Of a stretch of 64,000 nt of DNA, positions 23,637 to 31,580 are shown one piece after another. How positions within the stretch are numbered: the stretch's first letter is position 1; every line of letters starts with the position of its first letter. The stretch is from Azospirillum thiophilum (GTDB lineage Bacteria; Pseudomonadota; Alphaproteobacteria; Azospirillales; Azospirillaceae), in assembly GCF_001305595.1 (NCBI RefSeq), contig NZ_CP012406.1:1-64000 (forward strand), read 5' to 3'. Below the pieces are notes generated by a model. That model ran no database searches and had not been told where the DNA came from. It worked only from the letters and a program-made list of their open reading frames with translations. The translations under genes and the position numbers were made by a program.

Positions 23637-23805
23637 TCGCGCCTGCCCCCTCCCCATCCCTCCCCCGCTTCGCGGGAGAGGGGGCAGGACATCCGTTCAA
23701 GTTGCTGCCATGCCGAAGCGGCGGAGTTCCCTCTCCCGCGGTCGGACCGGCCTTAGGCCGGCCGAGTGCGGGGGAGGGTTAGGGAGGGGGCAACGCAGAG
23801 CCACA
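23637..23805. repeat. C-rich palindromic repeats between fliE and fliQ
   Basis: Two nested palindromes are visible. The first spans about 23642-23688, with outer arms CCTGCCCCC and GGGGGCAGG and inner CTCCCCCGC against GCGGGAGAG. The second spans about 23732-23781, with CCCTCTCCCGC against GCGGGGGAGGG enclosing CCGGCCTTAGGCCGG. It closes with GGTTAGGGAGGGGGCAAC, the same edge as other copies. No coding signal was seen. Confidence 0.8.
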
Positions 23806-23835
23806 ACTCCCTACAAGCGAAGGACCATCCCCGCC

Positions 23836-24102
23836 ATGAATCAGGCCGACGTGCTGGAGGTGCTGCGCAGCGGCATATGGACGACCCTGCTGGTCGCGGC
23901 GCCGCCGCTGATCGTCGCGGTGGTTGTCGGCGTGTCGATTTCGCTGGTGCAGGCGCTGACCCAGGTTCAGGAGATGACCTTGACCTTCGTGCCGAAGATC
24001 GTTGCCATCCTGGCGGTAACGGTGCTGGCGCTTCCCTTCATGTATGGTACGCTCGCCACCTACGCGGATCGGTTGAGCGACCTGATTGTCGCCATCGATT
24101 AG
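23836..24102 (+). CDS. fliQ: Flagellar export gate protein FliQ
   Basis: FliQ is a small two-helix subunit of the export gate. The 88-residue product has LRSGIWTTLLVAAPPLIVAV, then the conserved cytoplasmic loop VSLVQALTQVQEMTLTFVPK (with Ile-Ser before it), then a second helix IVAILAVTVLALPFMYGTLA. The loop QALTQVQEMTLTFVPK is unmistakable. It lies apart from fliP and from flhA-fliR-flhB, so the gate genes are spread over three transcription units here. Confidence 0.96.
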   Translation: MNQADVLEVLRSGIWTTLLVAAPPLIVAVVVGVSISLVQALTQVQEMTLTFVPKIVAILAVTVLALPFMYGTLATYADRLSDLIVAID

Positions 24103-24127
24103 CGCAGTGGCGAAGCGGCGCAGACCG

Positions 24128-24928
24128 ATGCGGGCAGTCCTTCCCCTTCTCGGCCTTCCCCTTTTCGGCTTGCTCGCCTATCCGGCCGGCGGTGCGGCGG
24201 CATCGCCGGCCGGCGCCTCTCAGATCGGGATTTGGAGCACCGCGCTCTATGCCGCGCCCAAGGTGCCGCCCAAGGCCCCGCCAAATGCTCCGGTCCAGCG
24301 GTCGGGGAAGGCGCTGCCGCCCGAAGCGCAATGCATCGCCGCCATCCTGGACGCGGAAAAGGCGGCCGGCATCGCCGACCATCTGCTGCTGGCGATGGGC
24401 TTCACCGAATCCGGGCGGCGGACCGAGGACAGGCTGTTCACCGCCTGGCCCTGGACGGTGAATACCGAAGGGAAGTCCCATTATTTCCAGACCCGCGACG
24501 AGGCCATCGCCTTCGTGCGGGCGGCGCAGGCGCGGGGCGTGCAGTCCATCGACGTCGGTTGCCTCCAGGTCAATCTGCGCTGGCACCCGGATGCCTTCCC
24601 CGACCTCGCCACCGCCTTCGACCCGCCCGCCAACGCCCGCTATGCGGCCTCCTTCCTGTCGGCGCTGCGGCGCGACCACGGCTCGCTGGAGACCGCCGTC
24701 GCCCGCTACCATTCCGCTCAGTCCGAGCGCGGCGAGGCCTATCGCCAGCGCGTGACCGGCAACCTGCGCTGGGTCGCCGGGGCGCTGGGCTATCTGGAGA
24801 CGCTTGCGGCCGGGCCGGTGGGCGCGGCGCCGGTCTGGACCGCGGCGGAGCGCGGCCGGCTGAGCTTCCTGTCCGGCCTGTTCGCCGACGGGCCGGCCCG
24901 GCCGCTGCTGCCGGAAGGGCAGAACTGA
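24128..24928 (+). CDS. Lytic transglycosylase-like protein downstream of fliQ
   Basis: The ATG at 24128 opens a signal-like segment (AVLPLLGLPLFGLLAYPAGG) and gives 266 residues; longer starts at 24086 or 24107 would overlap or crowd fliQ. The catalytic fold is lysozyme-like. HLLLAMGFTESGRRTEDRLF carries the probable catalytic Glu (TES). SIDVGCLQVNLRWHPDAFPD matches the SLT 'G..Q.N' motif. YAASFLSALRRDHGSLETAV and YHS fit the family's end. Such enzymes cut peptidoglycan so the rod can pass. No FlgJ was seen in the window, so it may serve that role here, by inference. Confidence 0.8.
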   Translation: MRAVLPLLGLPLFGLLAYPAGGAAASPAGASQIGIWSTALYAAPKVPPKAPPNAPVQRSGKALPPEAQCIAAILDAEKAAGIADHLLLAMGFTESGRRTEDRLFTAWPWTVNTEGKSHYFQTRDEAIAFVRAAQARGVQSIDVGCLQVNLRWHPDAFPDLATAFDPPANARYAASFLSALRRDHGSLETAVARYHSAQSERGEAYRQRVTGNLRWVAGALGYLETLAAGPVGAAPVWTAAERGRLSFLSGLFADGPARPLLPEGQN

Positions 24929-24968
24929 GGCCGCCGCCCGGCGCCGCGCGGAGTTCTGCCGCGTCCGC

Positions 24969-25370
24969 TCAATGCGGGAAATGTTCGACGTGGCTTTCCG
25001 CGGTGCGGCCGTAATAGACGACCCGCCTGCCGAGGAAGGAGACCATGTAGCCGGCACAGCCGGCCGCCCTCACCGTCTCGCAGAATCCCCGGTAGCTGTA
25101 GCCGGGCGAATTGGCCTGGGCCTCGCGGACGGCGGCCTCGATCGCGTCGGCGCGGAAGGCGGCGGCGACCGGACCCGGCACGGCCATGGCCGGCAGCTCG
25201 ACGCTGTCGCCGTCGGGCAGATAGTAGGTGCTGGTGCCGCGGCGGTAATCGACGGCGTAGCCTTCGAAGCCGGCGGCAATGAGGGTGCCGACGATGGTCG
25301 GGAAGTCCATGGTGCCGTCATGGGAGGCGGCAAGGCAGCTTCGGGCGATCGACGTCTGCTGCGCGTTCAT
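24969..25370 (-). CDS. DUF1398 family protein
   Basis: This 133-residue protein matches the DUF1398 (phage-envelope-like) pattern: FPTIVGTLIAAGFEGYAVDY, RRGTSTYYLPDGDSVELPA, AAVREAQANSPGYSYRGFCE and AGCAGYMVSFLGRRVVYYGR ending HVEHFPH. These small cytoplasmic proteins have no established activity; E. coli YbcV belongs to the family. A MarR regulator lies 58 bp upstream on the same strand, so the two probably share a transcript controlled by the palindrome at 25911-25942. An unrelated insertion into the flagellar locus is likely. Confidence 0.8.
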   Translation of the reverse strand: MNAQQTSIARSCLAASHDGTMDFPTIVGTLIAAGFEGYAVDYRRGTSTYYLPDGDSVELPAMAVPGPVAAAFRADAIEAAVREAQANSPGYSYRGFCETVRAAGCAGYMVSFLGRRVVYYGRTAESHVEHFPH

Positions 25371-25428
25371 CGGCGCTCTCCTTGGCAGTGGGATGTGTGA
25401 TGGACAGGGTGACTGCCTGCGCGCCCGC

Positions 25429-25890
25429 TCAAGTCAGGGGGCTGCCCTTCAGCCCCTGCGCCGCGGCGACCTTCTTCAGGATCCGGTCGATCTGCGCCCG
25501 CTCGTCGGGGGTCAGGCAGCCGAAGGCGGCGGCATCGTTCTCGTCGGCCAGCCGGGCCAGCTCCGGCACCAGCAGCGCCCCGGCCTCCGACAGGGCCAGG
25601 CTGTGCGCGCGGCCGTCCTTCGGGTCGTCGCTGCGCGTGACCAGTGCCTTGGCGACCAGCCGGTCGGCCAGCTTGCTGATCGCGCCGCGGGTCATTCCCA
25701 TCCGTCCGGCCAGCCGATTGGGAGCGAGCGGACCGGTTGCATACAGCTCCCGCAGCATGACCCACTCGGCCACGGTCACGTCCATGCCCTCCAGCCGGCG
25801 GGCGAAGGCGAAGGAGACATGGTTGGACACCAGACGCATCCAGTAGCCGAGATGTTCGGTCAGGCCGGAGATGGTATCGGGGGATCGCAT
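25429..25890 (-). CDS. MarR family transcriptional regulator
   Basis: This is a 153-residue winged-helix regulator. The DNA-binding region is VTVAEWVMLRELYATGPLAP, then NRLAGRMGMTRGAISKLADR, then LVAKALVTRSDDPKDGRAHS with the wing Arg-Ser-Asp-Asp. Flanking helices form the dimer interface. MarR proteins usually repress themselves and a neighbour and are released by small phenolic or oxidant ligands. A perfect 10-bp inverted repeat lies 20 bp upstream of its start. Its probable target is itself with the downstream DUF1398 gene. Confidence 0.92.
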   Translation of the reverse strand: MRSPDTISGLTEHLGYWMRLVSNHVSFAFARRLEGMDVTVAEWVMLRELYATGPLAPNRLAGRMGMTRGAISKLADRLVAKALVTRSDDPKDGRAHSLALSEAGALLVPELARLADENDAAAFGCLTPDERAQIDRILKKVAAAQGLKGSPLT

Positions 25891-25910
25891 GGTGGCCGCC
25901 TTGTTTGTTA

Positions 25911-25942
25911 ACTAGGAAACTATCAATGTTTTGTTTCCTAGT
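25911..25942. promoter_or_regulatory. Inverted-repeat operator for the MarR regulator
   Basis: Perfect arms ACTAGGAAAC (25911-25920) and GTTTCCTAGT (25933-25942) are separated by 12 bp. It is an AT-rich patch right before the MarR start and 130 bp before flhA. Size and position fit MarR autoregulation. Confidence 0.7.
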
Positions 25943-25997
25943 CAACTATTTTCCGGGAGGCTGGCCGGCGCGGTCTCCCGTGCCGATTGGCCCGGCC

Positions 25998-26019
25998 TTA
26001 AATCCCGGTTTTACCGCGA
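25998..26019 (+). promoter_or_regulatory. Tandem 11-bp box upstream of flhA
   Basis: TTAAATCCCGG and TTTTACCGCGA abut each other, 52 bp before the flhA ATG. It aligns with the boxes before fliF, flagellin and flgB. The MarR operator lies just upstream, so the flhA unit has its own promoter region between the two. Confidence 0.55.
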
Positions 26020-26071
26020 CACCCTATCGTTCCCGGAACGCGACCTTTCCCTCGAACCCTTCCGGAACGCC

Positions 26072-28165
26072 ATGACCTTCACGGATCACGTCCGCAGCCG
26101 GTTCGGCCTGATCGGCGACATCGGTCTGGCGAACCGCGACGTGCTGTTCGCGGTCGCCATCCTGATGGTGCTGGCGGTGCTGTTCCTGCCGGTGCCGTCC
26201 TGGTTCCTCGATCTCGGGCTGGCGCTGTCCTTCTCGGTCGCGGTGCTGGTGCTGATGGTGTCGCTGTGGATCCCGCGGCCGCTCGACTTCTCCTCGTTCC
26301 CCACCGTGCTGCTGGTGGTGACGATGATGCGGCTGGCGCTGAACATCGCGTCGACCCGCCTGATCCTCAGCGAGGGGCACAACGGCCACGGCGCCGCCGG
26401 CCACGTCATCCAGGGCTTCAGCCAGTTCGTGATGGGCGGCAACTTCGTCATCGGCGTGGTGATCTTCTGCATCCTGGTGGTGATCAACTTCGTGGTCATC
26501 ACCAAGGGCGCCACCCGCATCGCCGAGGTCGGCGCCCGCTTCACGCTCGACGCCATCCCCGGCAAGCAGATGGCGATCGACGCCGACCTGTCGGCCGGCA
26601 TGATCGACGACATCGAGGCGCGGCGGCGGCGCAAGGAGCTGGAGGACGAAAGCACCTTCTACGGCGCCATGGACGGCGCGTCGAAATTCGTGCGCGGCGA
26701 CGCGGTGGCCGGGCTGGTCATCACCGTCATCAACGTGCTGGGCGGCATGGCGATCGGCATCGCCCAGAAGGGGATGAGCTTCGACAGCGCCGCCTCCGCC
26801 TACACCACGCTGACGGTGGGCGACGGGCTGGCGACCCAGATCCCGGCGCTGGTGGTGTCGCTGGCCGCCGGCCTGCTGGTGACCAAGGGCGGCAATGTCG
26901 GCTCGGCCGAAAAGGCGGTGATCGACCAGCTCGGCGCCTATCCCAAGGCGCTGCTGGTGGCGGCCGGGCTGCTGATGGCGCTGGCGGTGACGCCGGGCCT
27001 GCCGATGGCGCCCTTCCTGGTCATGGGCGGCGCCTTCGCCCTGCTCGGCTGGTACGCGCCGCGGCGCAAGGCCCGCCGAGTCGCGCTGGCCAAGCTGGAC
27101 GAGAGCCGCAAGGCCCCCGCCGCCGCCCCGGAGGAGACGGTCGAGGACATGCTGAAGGTCGACGAGGTGAAGGTGGAGGTCGGCAACCACCTCGTCCCGC
27201 TGATCCTCAACAAGAACGGCCCGCTGACCACCAAGGTCAAGACGCTGCGCAAGCGCTTCGCCACCGAGTTCGGCTTCATCCTGCCGTCGGTGCGCATCAA
27301 GGATTCCAGCTTCTTGGCCCCCAAGAGCTACGTCATCAGCATCATGGGGGTGGAGGCGGCGAAGGGCGAGGTGCGGCCAAAGCACCTGCTCGCCATCGAT
27401 CCCACCGGCGGGGCGGTGCCCGACATCGCCGGCGACGCGACGCGCGAGCCGACCTTCGGCCTGCATGCCAAATGGATCGACCCCGCCCGCCACGAGGAGG
27501 CGGTGGCCAAGGGCTACACCGTGGTCGATCCGGAAAGCGTCATCACCACCCACCTGACCGAGGTCATCAAGGACAACCTCTCCACCCTGCTGACCTTCGC
27601 CGCCTTGCAGAAGCTGATCGACGGGCTGGGGCGCGAGTACCAGAAGCTGATCAACGACATGGTGCCGAGCCAGATCTCGCTGGTCGTGCTGCAACGGGTG
27701 CTCCAGCAGCTCCTGTCGGAGCGGGTGTCGATCCGCAACCTGCCGGCCATCGTCGAGGCGGTGGCGGAGGCCGTCGGCTGGACCCGCCACATCACGCTGA
27801 TCACCGAACATGTGCGCATGCGGCTGGGCCAGCAGATCCACCAGGGGCTTGCCGGGCCGGACGGCTTCGTGTCGGTGATCGCGCTCAGCCCGCGCTGGGA
27901 ACAGGCGCTGCTCGACGGCATCGCGGTGGAGGGCGACGACCGCCGCTTCGTCATGCCGCCCAGCCAGGTGCAGGAGTTCCTGACCGCGGTGCGGCTGAAG
28001 ATCCAGAAGCACGCGACTCCCCAGGTCTGGCCCGCCCTGCTGGTGGGGGCGGAGGTGCGGCCCTTCGTCCGCTCGCTGCTGGAACGGGTCAGCCCGATGA
28101 CCCCGGTGCTGAGCCATGCCGAGCTGCACCGCAAGGCGTCGCTCAAGACCATCGATCAGGTCTAG
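26072..28165 (+). CDS. flhA: Flagellar export gate protein FlhA
   Basis: FlhA is the large gate subunit that drives proton-coupled export and docks chaperones. The ATG at 26072 gives 697 residues, the normal length; the frame upstream runs through promoter sequence. The N-terminal half has the usual eight or so membrane helices. The FHIPEP signature appears as SSFPTVLLVVTMMRLALNIA, STRLILSEG and ITKGATRIAEVGARFTLDAI with PGKQMAIDADLSAGM. The cytoplasmic half has VQEFLTAVRLKIQKHATPQV and PVLSHAELHRK near the end. fliR begins 3 bp after its stop. Confidence 0.97.
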   Translation: MTFTDHVRSRFGLIGDIGLANRDVLFAVAILMVLAVLFLPVPSWFLDLGLALSFSVAVLVLMVSLWIPRPLDFSSFPTVLLVVTMMRLALNIASTRLILSEGHNGHGAAGHVIQGFSQFVMGGNFVIGVVIFCILVVINFVVITKGATRIAEVGARFTLDAIPGKQMAIDADLSAGMIDDIEARRRRKELEDESTFYGAMDGASKFVRGDAVAGLVITVINVLGGMAIGIAQKGMSFDSAASAYTTLTVGDGLATQIPALVVSLAAGLLVTKGGNVGSAEKAVIDQLGAYPKALLVAAGLLMALAVTPGLPMAPFLVMGGAFALLGWYAPRRKARRVALAKLDESRKAPAAAPEETVEDMLKVDEVKVEVGNHLVPLILNKNGPLTTKVKTLRKRFATEFGFILPSVRIKDSSFLAPKSYVISIMGVEAAKGEVRPKHLLAIDPTGGAVPDIAGDATREPTFGLHAKWIDPARHEEAVAKGYTVVDPESVITTHLTEVIKDNLSTLLTFAALQKLIDGLGREYQKLINDMVPSQISLVVLQRVLQQLLSERVSIRNLPAIVEAVAEAVGWTRHITLITEHVRMRLGQQIHQGLAGPDGFVSVIALSPRWEQALLDGIAVEGDDRRFVMPPSQVQEFLTAVRLKIQKHATPQVWPALLVGAEVRPFVRSLLERVSPMTPVLSHAELHRKASLKTIDQV

Positions 28166-28168
28166 GCG

Positions 28169-28927
28169 ATGGACGCTCTGAGCCAGCTGCTGACCCTGGA
28201 GATCTACCGCGGGCTCGTCGTGCTGGCGCGGGTCGCCGCCGCCATCGGGCTGCTGCCCGGCTTCGGCGAGGCGGCAGTGCCGATGCGGGTGCGGGCGGCG
28301 CTGGCGGTCATCGTGACGCTGGTGCTGCTGCCGGGGCTCGACGGGCTGCCCGGCCGCATGCCGGAACAGCCGGTCGACATGCTGCGCACGCTGGCCGGGG
28401 AGACGCTGGTCGGCGCCTATCTCGGCCTCGGCGCCCGGCTGTTCATGGCCGCGCTGCAGACCACCGGGGCGCTGGTGGCGCAGGTGGTCGGGCTCAGCAA
28501 CCCCTTCTCGATGGAGGCGGCCGGGTTCGAGGGCGGGTCGGTCCTGTCCGGCGTGCTGCTGATCGGCGGGCTGGCACTGCTGTTCGCGTCGGACGTGCAT
28601 TACCTGATGATCGGCGCGCTGGCGCGGTCCTACGGCTCCTGGCCGGCCGGGGCGTTTCCGGAGATCGGGCTGGTCGCCCAACGCTTCGCGCAGCTGCTGG
28701 CGACCACCTTCCGGCTGGGGGTGGGGCTGGCCGCGCCCTTCATCCTCTACGGGCTGGTGATGAATCTGGCGCTCGGGCTGGTCAACCGGGTGATGCCGGC
28801 GATGCCGGTCTATTTCGTCGCCACGCCCGGCATGCTGATGGTCGGGCTCGGCCTGTTCATGGCGACCGCCGGCGCGATGCTGACCGCCTTCGTCGCCGCG
28901 CTCGGCGGCTGGCTGTCGGGGAGCTGA
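28169..28927 (+). CDS. fliR: Flagellar export gate protein FliR
   Basis: FliR is a membrane subunit of the export gate. The 252-residue protein shows six or so hydrophobic segments, among them VLARVAAAIGLLPGFGEAAV, GETLVGAYLGLGARLFMAAL and PFILYGLVMNLALGLVNRVM, followed by PAMPVYFVATPGMLMVGLGL. The central QVVGLSNPFSMEAAGFEGGS loop is longer than average. It sits 3 bp from both neighbours, so flhA-fliR-flhB form a tight operon, the standard gate arrangement. Confidence 0.95.
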   Translation: MDALSQLLTLEIYRGLVVLARVAAAIGLLPGFGEAAVPMRVRAALAVIVTLVLLPGLDGLPGRMPEQPVDMLRTLAGETLVGAYLGLGARLFMAALQTTGALVAQVVGLSNPFSMEAAGFEGGSVLSGVLLIGGLALLFASDVHYLMIGALARSYGSWPAGAFPEIGLVAQRFAQLLATTFRLGVGLAAPFILYGLVMNLALGLVNRVMPAMPVYFVATPGMLMVGLGLFMATAGAMLTAFVAALGGWLSGS

Positions 28928-28930
28928 GCG

Positions 28931-30013
28931 ATGGCCGGAGAGGACGACGAGCAGAAGACCGAGGAACCGACCGAGAAACGCCTGCGCGAGGCGGCGGAGA
29001 AGGGCGACGTCCCGCGCGCCCGCGATGTCGGCCTGCTGTCGGCGATGCTGGCGGCCTGGACCATCGTGCTGATGGCGGCGCCCGATGCGGCGGCGCGGCT
29101 GTCGGCGCTGCTGCTGCCGCTGATCGAGAATCCCGACGACATCCGCATCGACGACAGCGCCGCCGACGTCATCCACAACCTGCATTGGCTGATCGCCGGC
29201 ACCGCCGTCGTGCTGCTTCCGGTGCTGGGCATCCTGCTGGGCGGGGTGGTGCTGTCGGCGCTGGGGCAGGGGCCCTTCGTGGTCGCGACCGACCGCATCC
29301 GGCCCAAGCTGTCGCACCTGTCGCCGGGGTCGGGCTGGAAGAGGATCGCCGGCCGCCCGGCGCTGGTCGAATTCGTCAAGAGCCTGGTCAAGCTCGCCAT
29401 CATCAGCGCGGCGGCGTGGCATGCGCTGGCGCCCTACATCGCTTGGACGGAGGATACTGTGGGCATGGACGTCGCCGGATTGCCCAACCTGCTGCGGGAC
29501 GTGACCTTGCGGCTGCTGCTGGCCGTCCTGCTGGCGACCGTCCTGATGGCGGCGGTGGACGTGCTGTGGAACCGGCTGGAATGGCGCCGCCGCCTGCGCA
29601 TGAGCCATCAGGAGGTCAAGGACGAGTTCAAGCAGATCGAGGGCGATCCCAACGCCAAGGCCCGGCTGCGCGATATCCGCCGGTCGCGCTCGAAGAAGCG
29701 GATGATGGCGAACGTGCCGCGCGCGACGGTGGTCATCACCAACCCGACCCATTTCGCCGTCGCGCTGGAGTACGAGCGCGGCCGGACCGCCGCGCCGGTC
29801 TGCCTCGCCAAGGGCGCCGACCTGATCGCGCTGCGCATCCGCGCCGTCGCCCAGGAGCACGGCATTCCCATCGTCGAGAATCCGCCGCTCGCCCGCGCCC
29901 TCCACGCCACGGCGGAGGTCGATGCGGTCATCCCGCTCCAGCATTACCAGGCGGTGGCGGAGGTCATCACCTATGTGCTGAAGCTGAAGGGCGGGCTGGC
30001 CCGGCGGGGGTGA
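28931..30013 (+). CDS. flhB: Flagellar export specificity switch FlhB
   Basis: FlhB sets the switch from hook to filament export through self-cleavage. The 360-residue product begins DDEQKTEEPTEKRLREAAEK, as in all FlhB proteins. It has four membrane helices (about residues 30-215) and the cytoplasmic domain HQEVKDEFKQIEGDPNAKAR. The autocleavage motif is intact: VVITNPTHFAVALEYERGRT carries Asn-Pro-Thr-His. The tail ends AEVITYVLKLKGG. A partner FliK is encoded at 2392-3840. Confidence 0.97.
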   Translation: MAGEDDEQKTEEPTEKRLREAAEKGDVPRARDVGLLSAMLAAWTIVLMAAPDAAARLSALLLPLIENPDDIRIDDSAADVIHNLHWLIAGTAVVLLPVLGILLGGVVLSALGQGPFVVATDRIRPKLSHLSPGSGWKRIAGRPALVEFVKSLVKLAIISAAAWHALAPYIAWTEDTVGMDVAGLPNLLRDVTLRLLLAVLLATVLMAAVDVLWNRLEWRRRLRMSHQEVKDEFKQIEGDPNAKARLRDIRRSRSKKRMMANVPRATVVITNPTHFAVALEYERGRTAAPVCLAKGADLIALRIRAVAQEHGIPIVENPPLARALHATAEVDAVIPLQHYQAVAEVITYVLKLKGGLARRG

Positions 30014-30145
30014 CGGCAAGGGCTGATGGGGGGTGGCGGCGGGCCCCGAACGCCATTCCGCTTGCAACGGACCGTTCCTGCGGTCATCTCCTCACCGACG
30101 AACGCCGGCATGAGCCGGGGTCGGGTGGGCGGGGACGGGAACCGA

Positions 30146-31525
30146 ATGAAGGCGATCATCTGTGGGGCGGGGCAGGTCGGGGCCAGCATCGCCCGGCATC
30201 TCGCGCTGGAAGACAACGACATCACGGTGATCGACACCTCGACCGAGCTGGCGCAGCGGATGGACGAGAGCCACGACGTGCGCGGGATGGTCGGCCACGC
30301 CTCCCACCCCGACGTGCTGGCGCAGGCGGGCGCGCGGGATGCCGACATGCTGATCGCCGTCACCCATTCCGACGAGGTCAACATGGTGGCCTGCCAGGTC
30401 GCCCATTCGGTGTTCAACATTCCGGTCCGCATCGCGCGCATCCGCAAGCAGGCCTATCTGCGGCCGGAATGGTCGAAGCTGTTCGCCGACGAGCATCTGG
30501 CGATCAACGTCGTCATTTCGCCGGAGGTGGAGATCGCGCACAGCATCGCGCGGCGCCTGCGCTCCCCCGGCGCGTTCGAGATGGTGCCGCTCGCCGACGG
30601 CAAGGTGCATCTGGTCGGCGTCCACTGCACCACCAGTTCGCCCCTGCTCGACACCCCGCTGCGCCGGCTGACCGAGATGTTCCCGGATGTGCGCGCCGCC
30701 GTGCTCGCGGTCTTCCGCGGCGGCACCGGCTTCGTCCCGAAGGGCGACGACGTGCTGCGGCTCGGCGACGACGTGCATCTGGTCTGCCGGACCGCCGACA
30801 TCGTCCGCGTCGTCGCGCTGTTCGGCCATGCCGAGGCGCCGGCCCGCCGCCTGGTCATCGCCGGCGGCGGCAATGTCGGCTTCAATCTCGCGCAGATCGT
30901 CGAACGGCAGATGCGCGGCATCTCGATCAAGATGATCGAGGGCAACGCGGAGCGGGCCGAGCTGATCTCGCGCTCGCTGCGGTCGAGCACGGTGGTGCTG
31001 AACGGCGACGCGCTCGACCATGAGATCCTGGAGGAGGCGCAGGTCGGCCGCGCCGAGACCATCGTGGCCGTCACCAACGACGACGAGACGAACGTCTTCA
31101 CCTCGCTGCTGGCCAAGCGCGCCGGCTGCGGCCGGGCGATCACGCTCCTGAACAAGACCTCCTACGCGCCGATCGTCGCCGGGCTGGGAATGGACGTCGT
31201 CGTCAACCCGGCGGCGGTCACCGTGTCGTCCATCCTGCGCCATGTGCGGCGCGGCCGGGTCGCCGCGGTGCAGACCATCGGCGACGGCTTCGGCGAGGTG
31301 GTCGAGGCCGAGGCGCTGGAGACCTCGCGCGCCGTCAGCGGTCCGATCGGGTCCATAGGCCTGCCGTCCGGCCTGACCATCGGCGCCCTGGTCCGCGACG
31401 GGGAGGTCATCATCCCCACCGGGCAGACGGTGATCGAGCCGCATGACCGGGTCATCGTGATGGCCACCGCGGACCTCGTGCGCAAGGTCGAGCGGCTGTT
31501 CGCCGTCGGGCTGGAGTTCTTCTGA
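30146..31525 (+). CDS. trkA: Trk potassium transport regulatory subunit TrkA
   Basis: TrkA is the peripheral NAD-binding subunit that gates the TrkH channel. The ATG at 30146 (MKAIICGAGQVGASIARHLA) gives 459 residues with two RCK-N domains: the first Rossmann start GAGQVGASIARHL, the second (about residue 235) LVIAGGGNVGFNLAQIVERQ. Each is followed by an RCK-C lobe. The duplicated form is typical of proteobacterial TrkA. Upstream, 132 bp separate it from flhB. trkH follows after 55 bp containing a 12-bp tandem repeat. Confidence 0.95.
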   Translation: MKAIICGAGQVGASIARHLALEDNDITVIDTSTELAQRMDESHDVRGMVGHASHPDVLAQAGARDADMLIAVTHSDEVNMVACQVAHSVFNIPVRIARIRKQAYLRPEWSKLFADEHLAINVVISPEVEIAHSIARRLRSPGAFEMVPLADGKVHLVGVHCTTSSPLLDTPLRRLTEMFPDVRAAVLAVFRGGTGFVPKGDDVLRLGDDVHLVCRTADIVRVVALFGHAEAPARRLVIAGGGNVGFNLAQIVERQMRGISIKMIEGNAERAELISRSLRSSTVVLNGDALDHEILEEAQVGRAETIVAVTNDDETNVFTSLLAKRAGCGRAITLLNKTSYAPIVAGLGMDVVVNPAAVTVSSILRHVRRGRVAAVQTIGDGFGEVVEAEALETSRAVSGPIGSIGLPSGLTIGALVRDGEVIIPTGQTVIEPHDRVIVMATADLVRKVERLFAVGLEFF

Positions 31526-31531
31526 GCGGTT

Positions 31532-31565
31532 GCCATCGCCCCCGCCATCGCCCCCGCCATCGCCC
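31532..31565 (+). repeat. Tandem 12-bp repeat between trkA and trkH
   Basis: GCCATCGCCCCC is present twice (31532-31543, 31544-31555), followed by a third partial unit (31556-31565). It fills most of the 55-bp gap before the trkH start. Such a short repeat could vary in copy number by slippage and change spacer length; that is inference. Confidence 0.7.
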
Positions 31566-31580
31566 AAGCACGAAGACATC

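Noticed and set aside
26024..30067. A 1347-codon leftward open frame opposite flhA-fliR-flhB
   Set aside because: It is the complement of three unmistakable export-gate genes. Its translation is His/Gln/Arg-rich without domains, as expected from GC-rich antisense.
26266..31023. A 1585-codon rightward open frame across flhA to trkA
   Set aside because: It is the out-of-frame shadow of flhA, fliR, flhB and trkA. The product is low-complexity Arg/Ala/Gly sequence with no ribosome-binding site.
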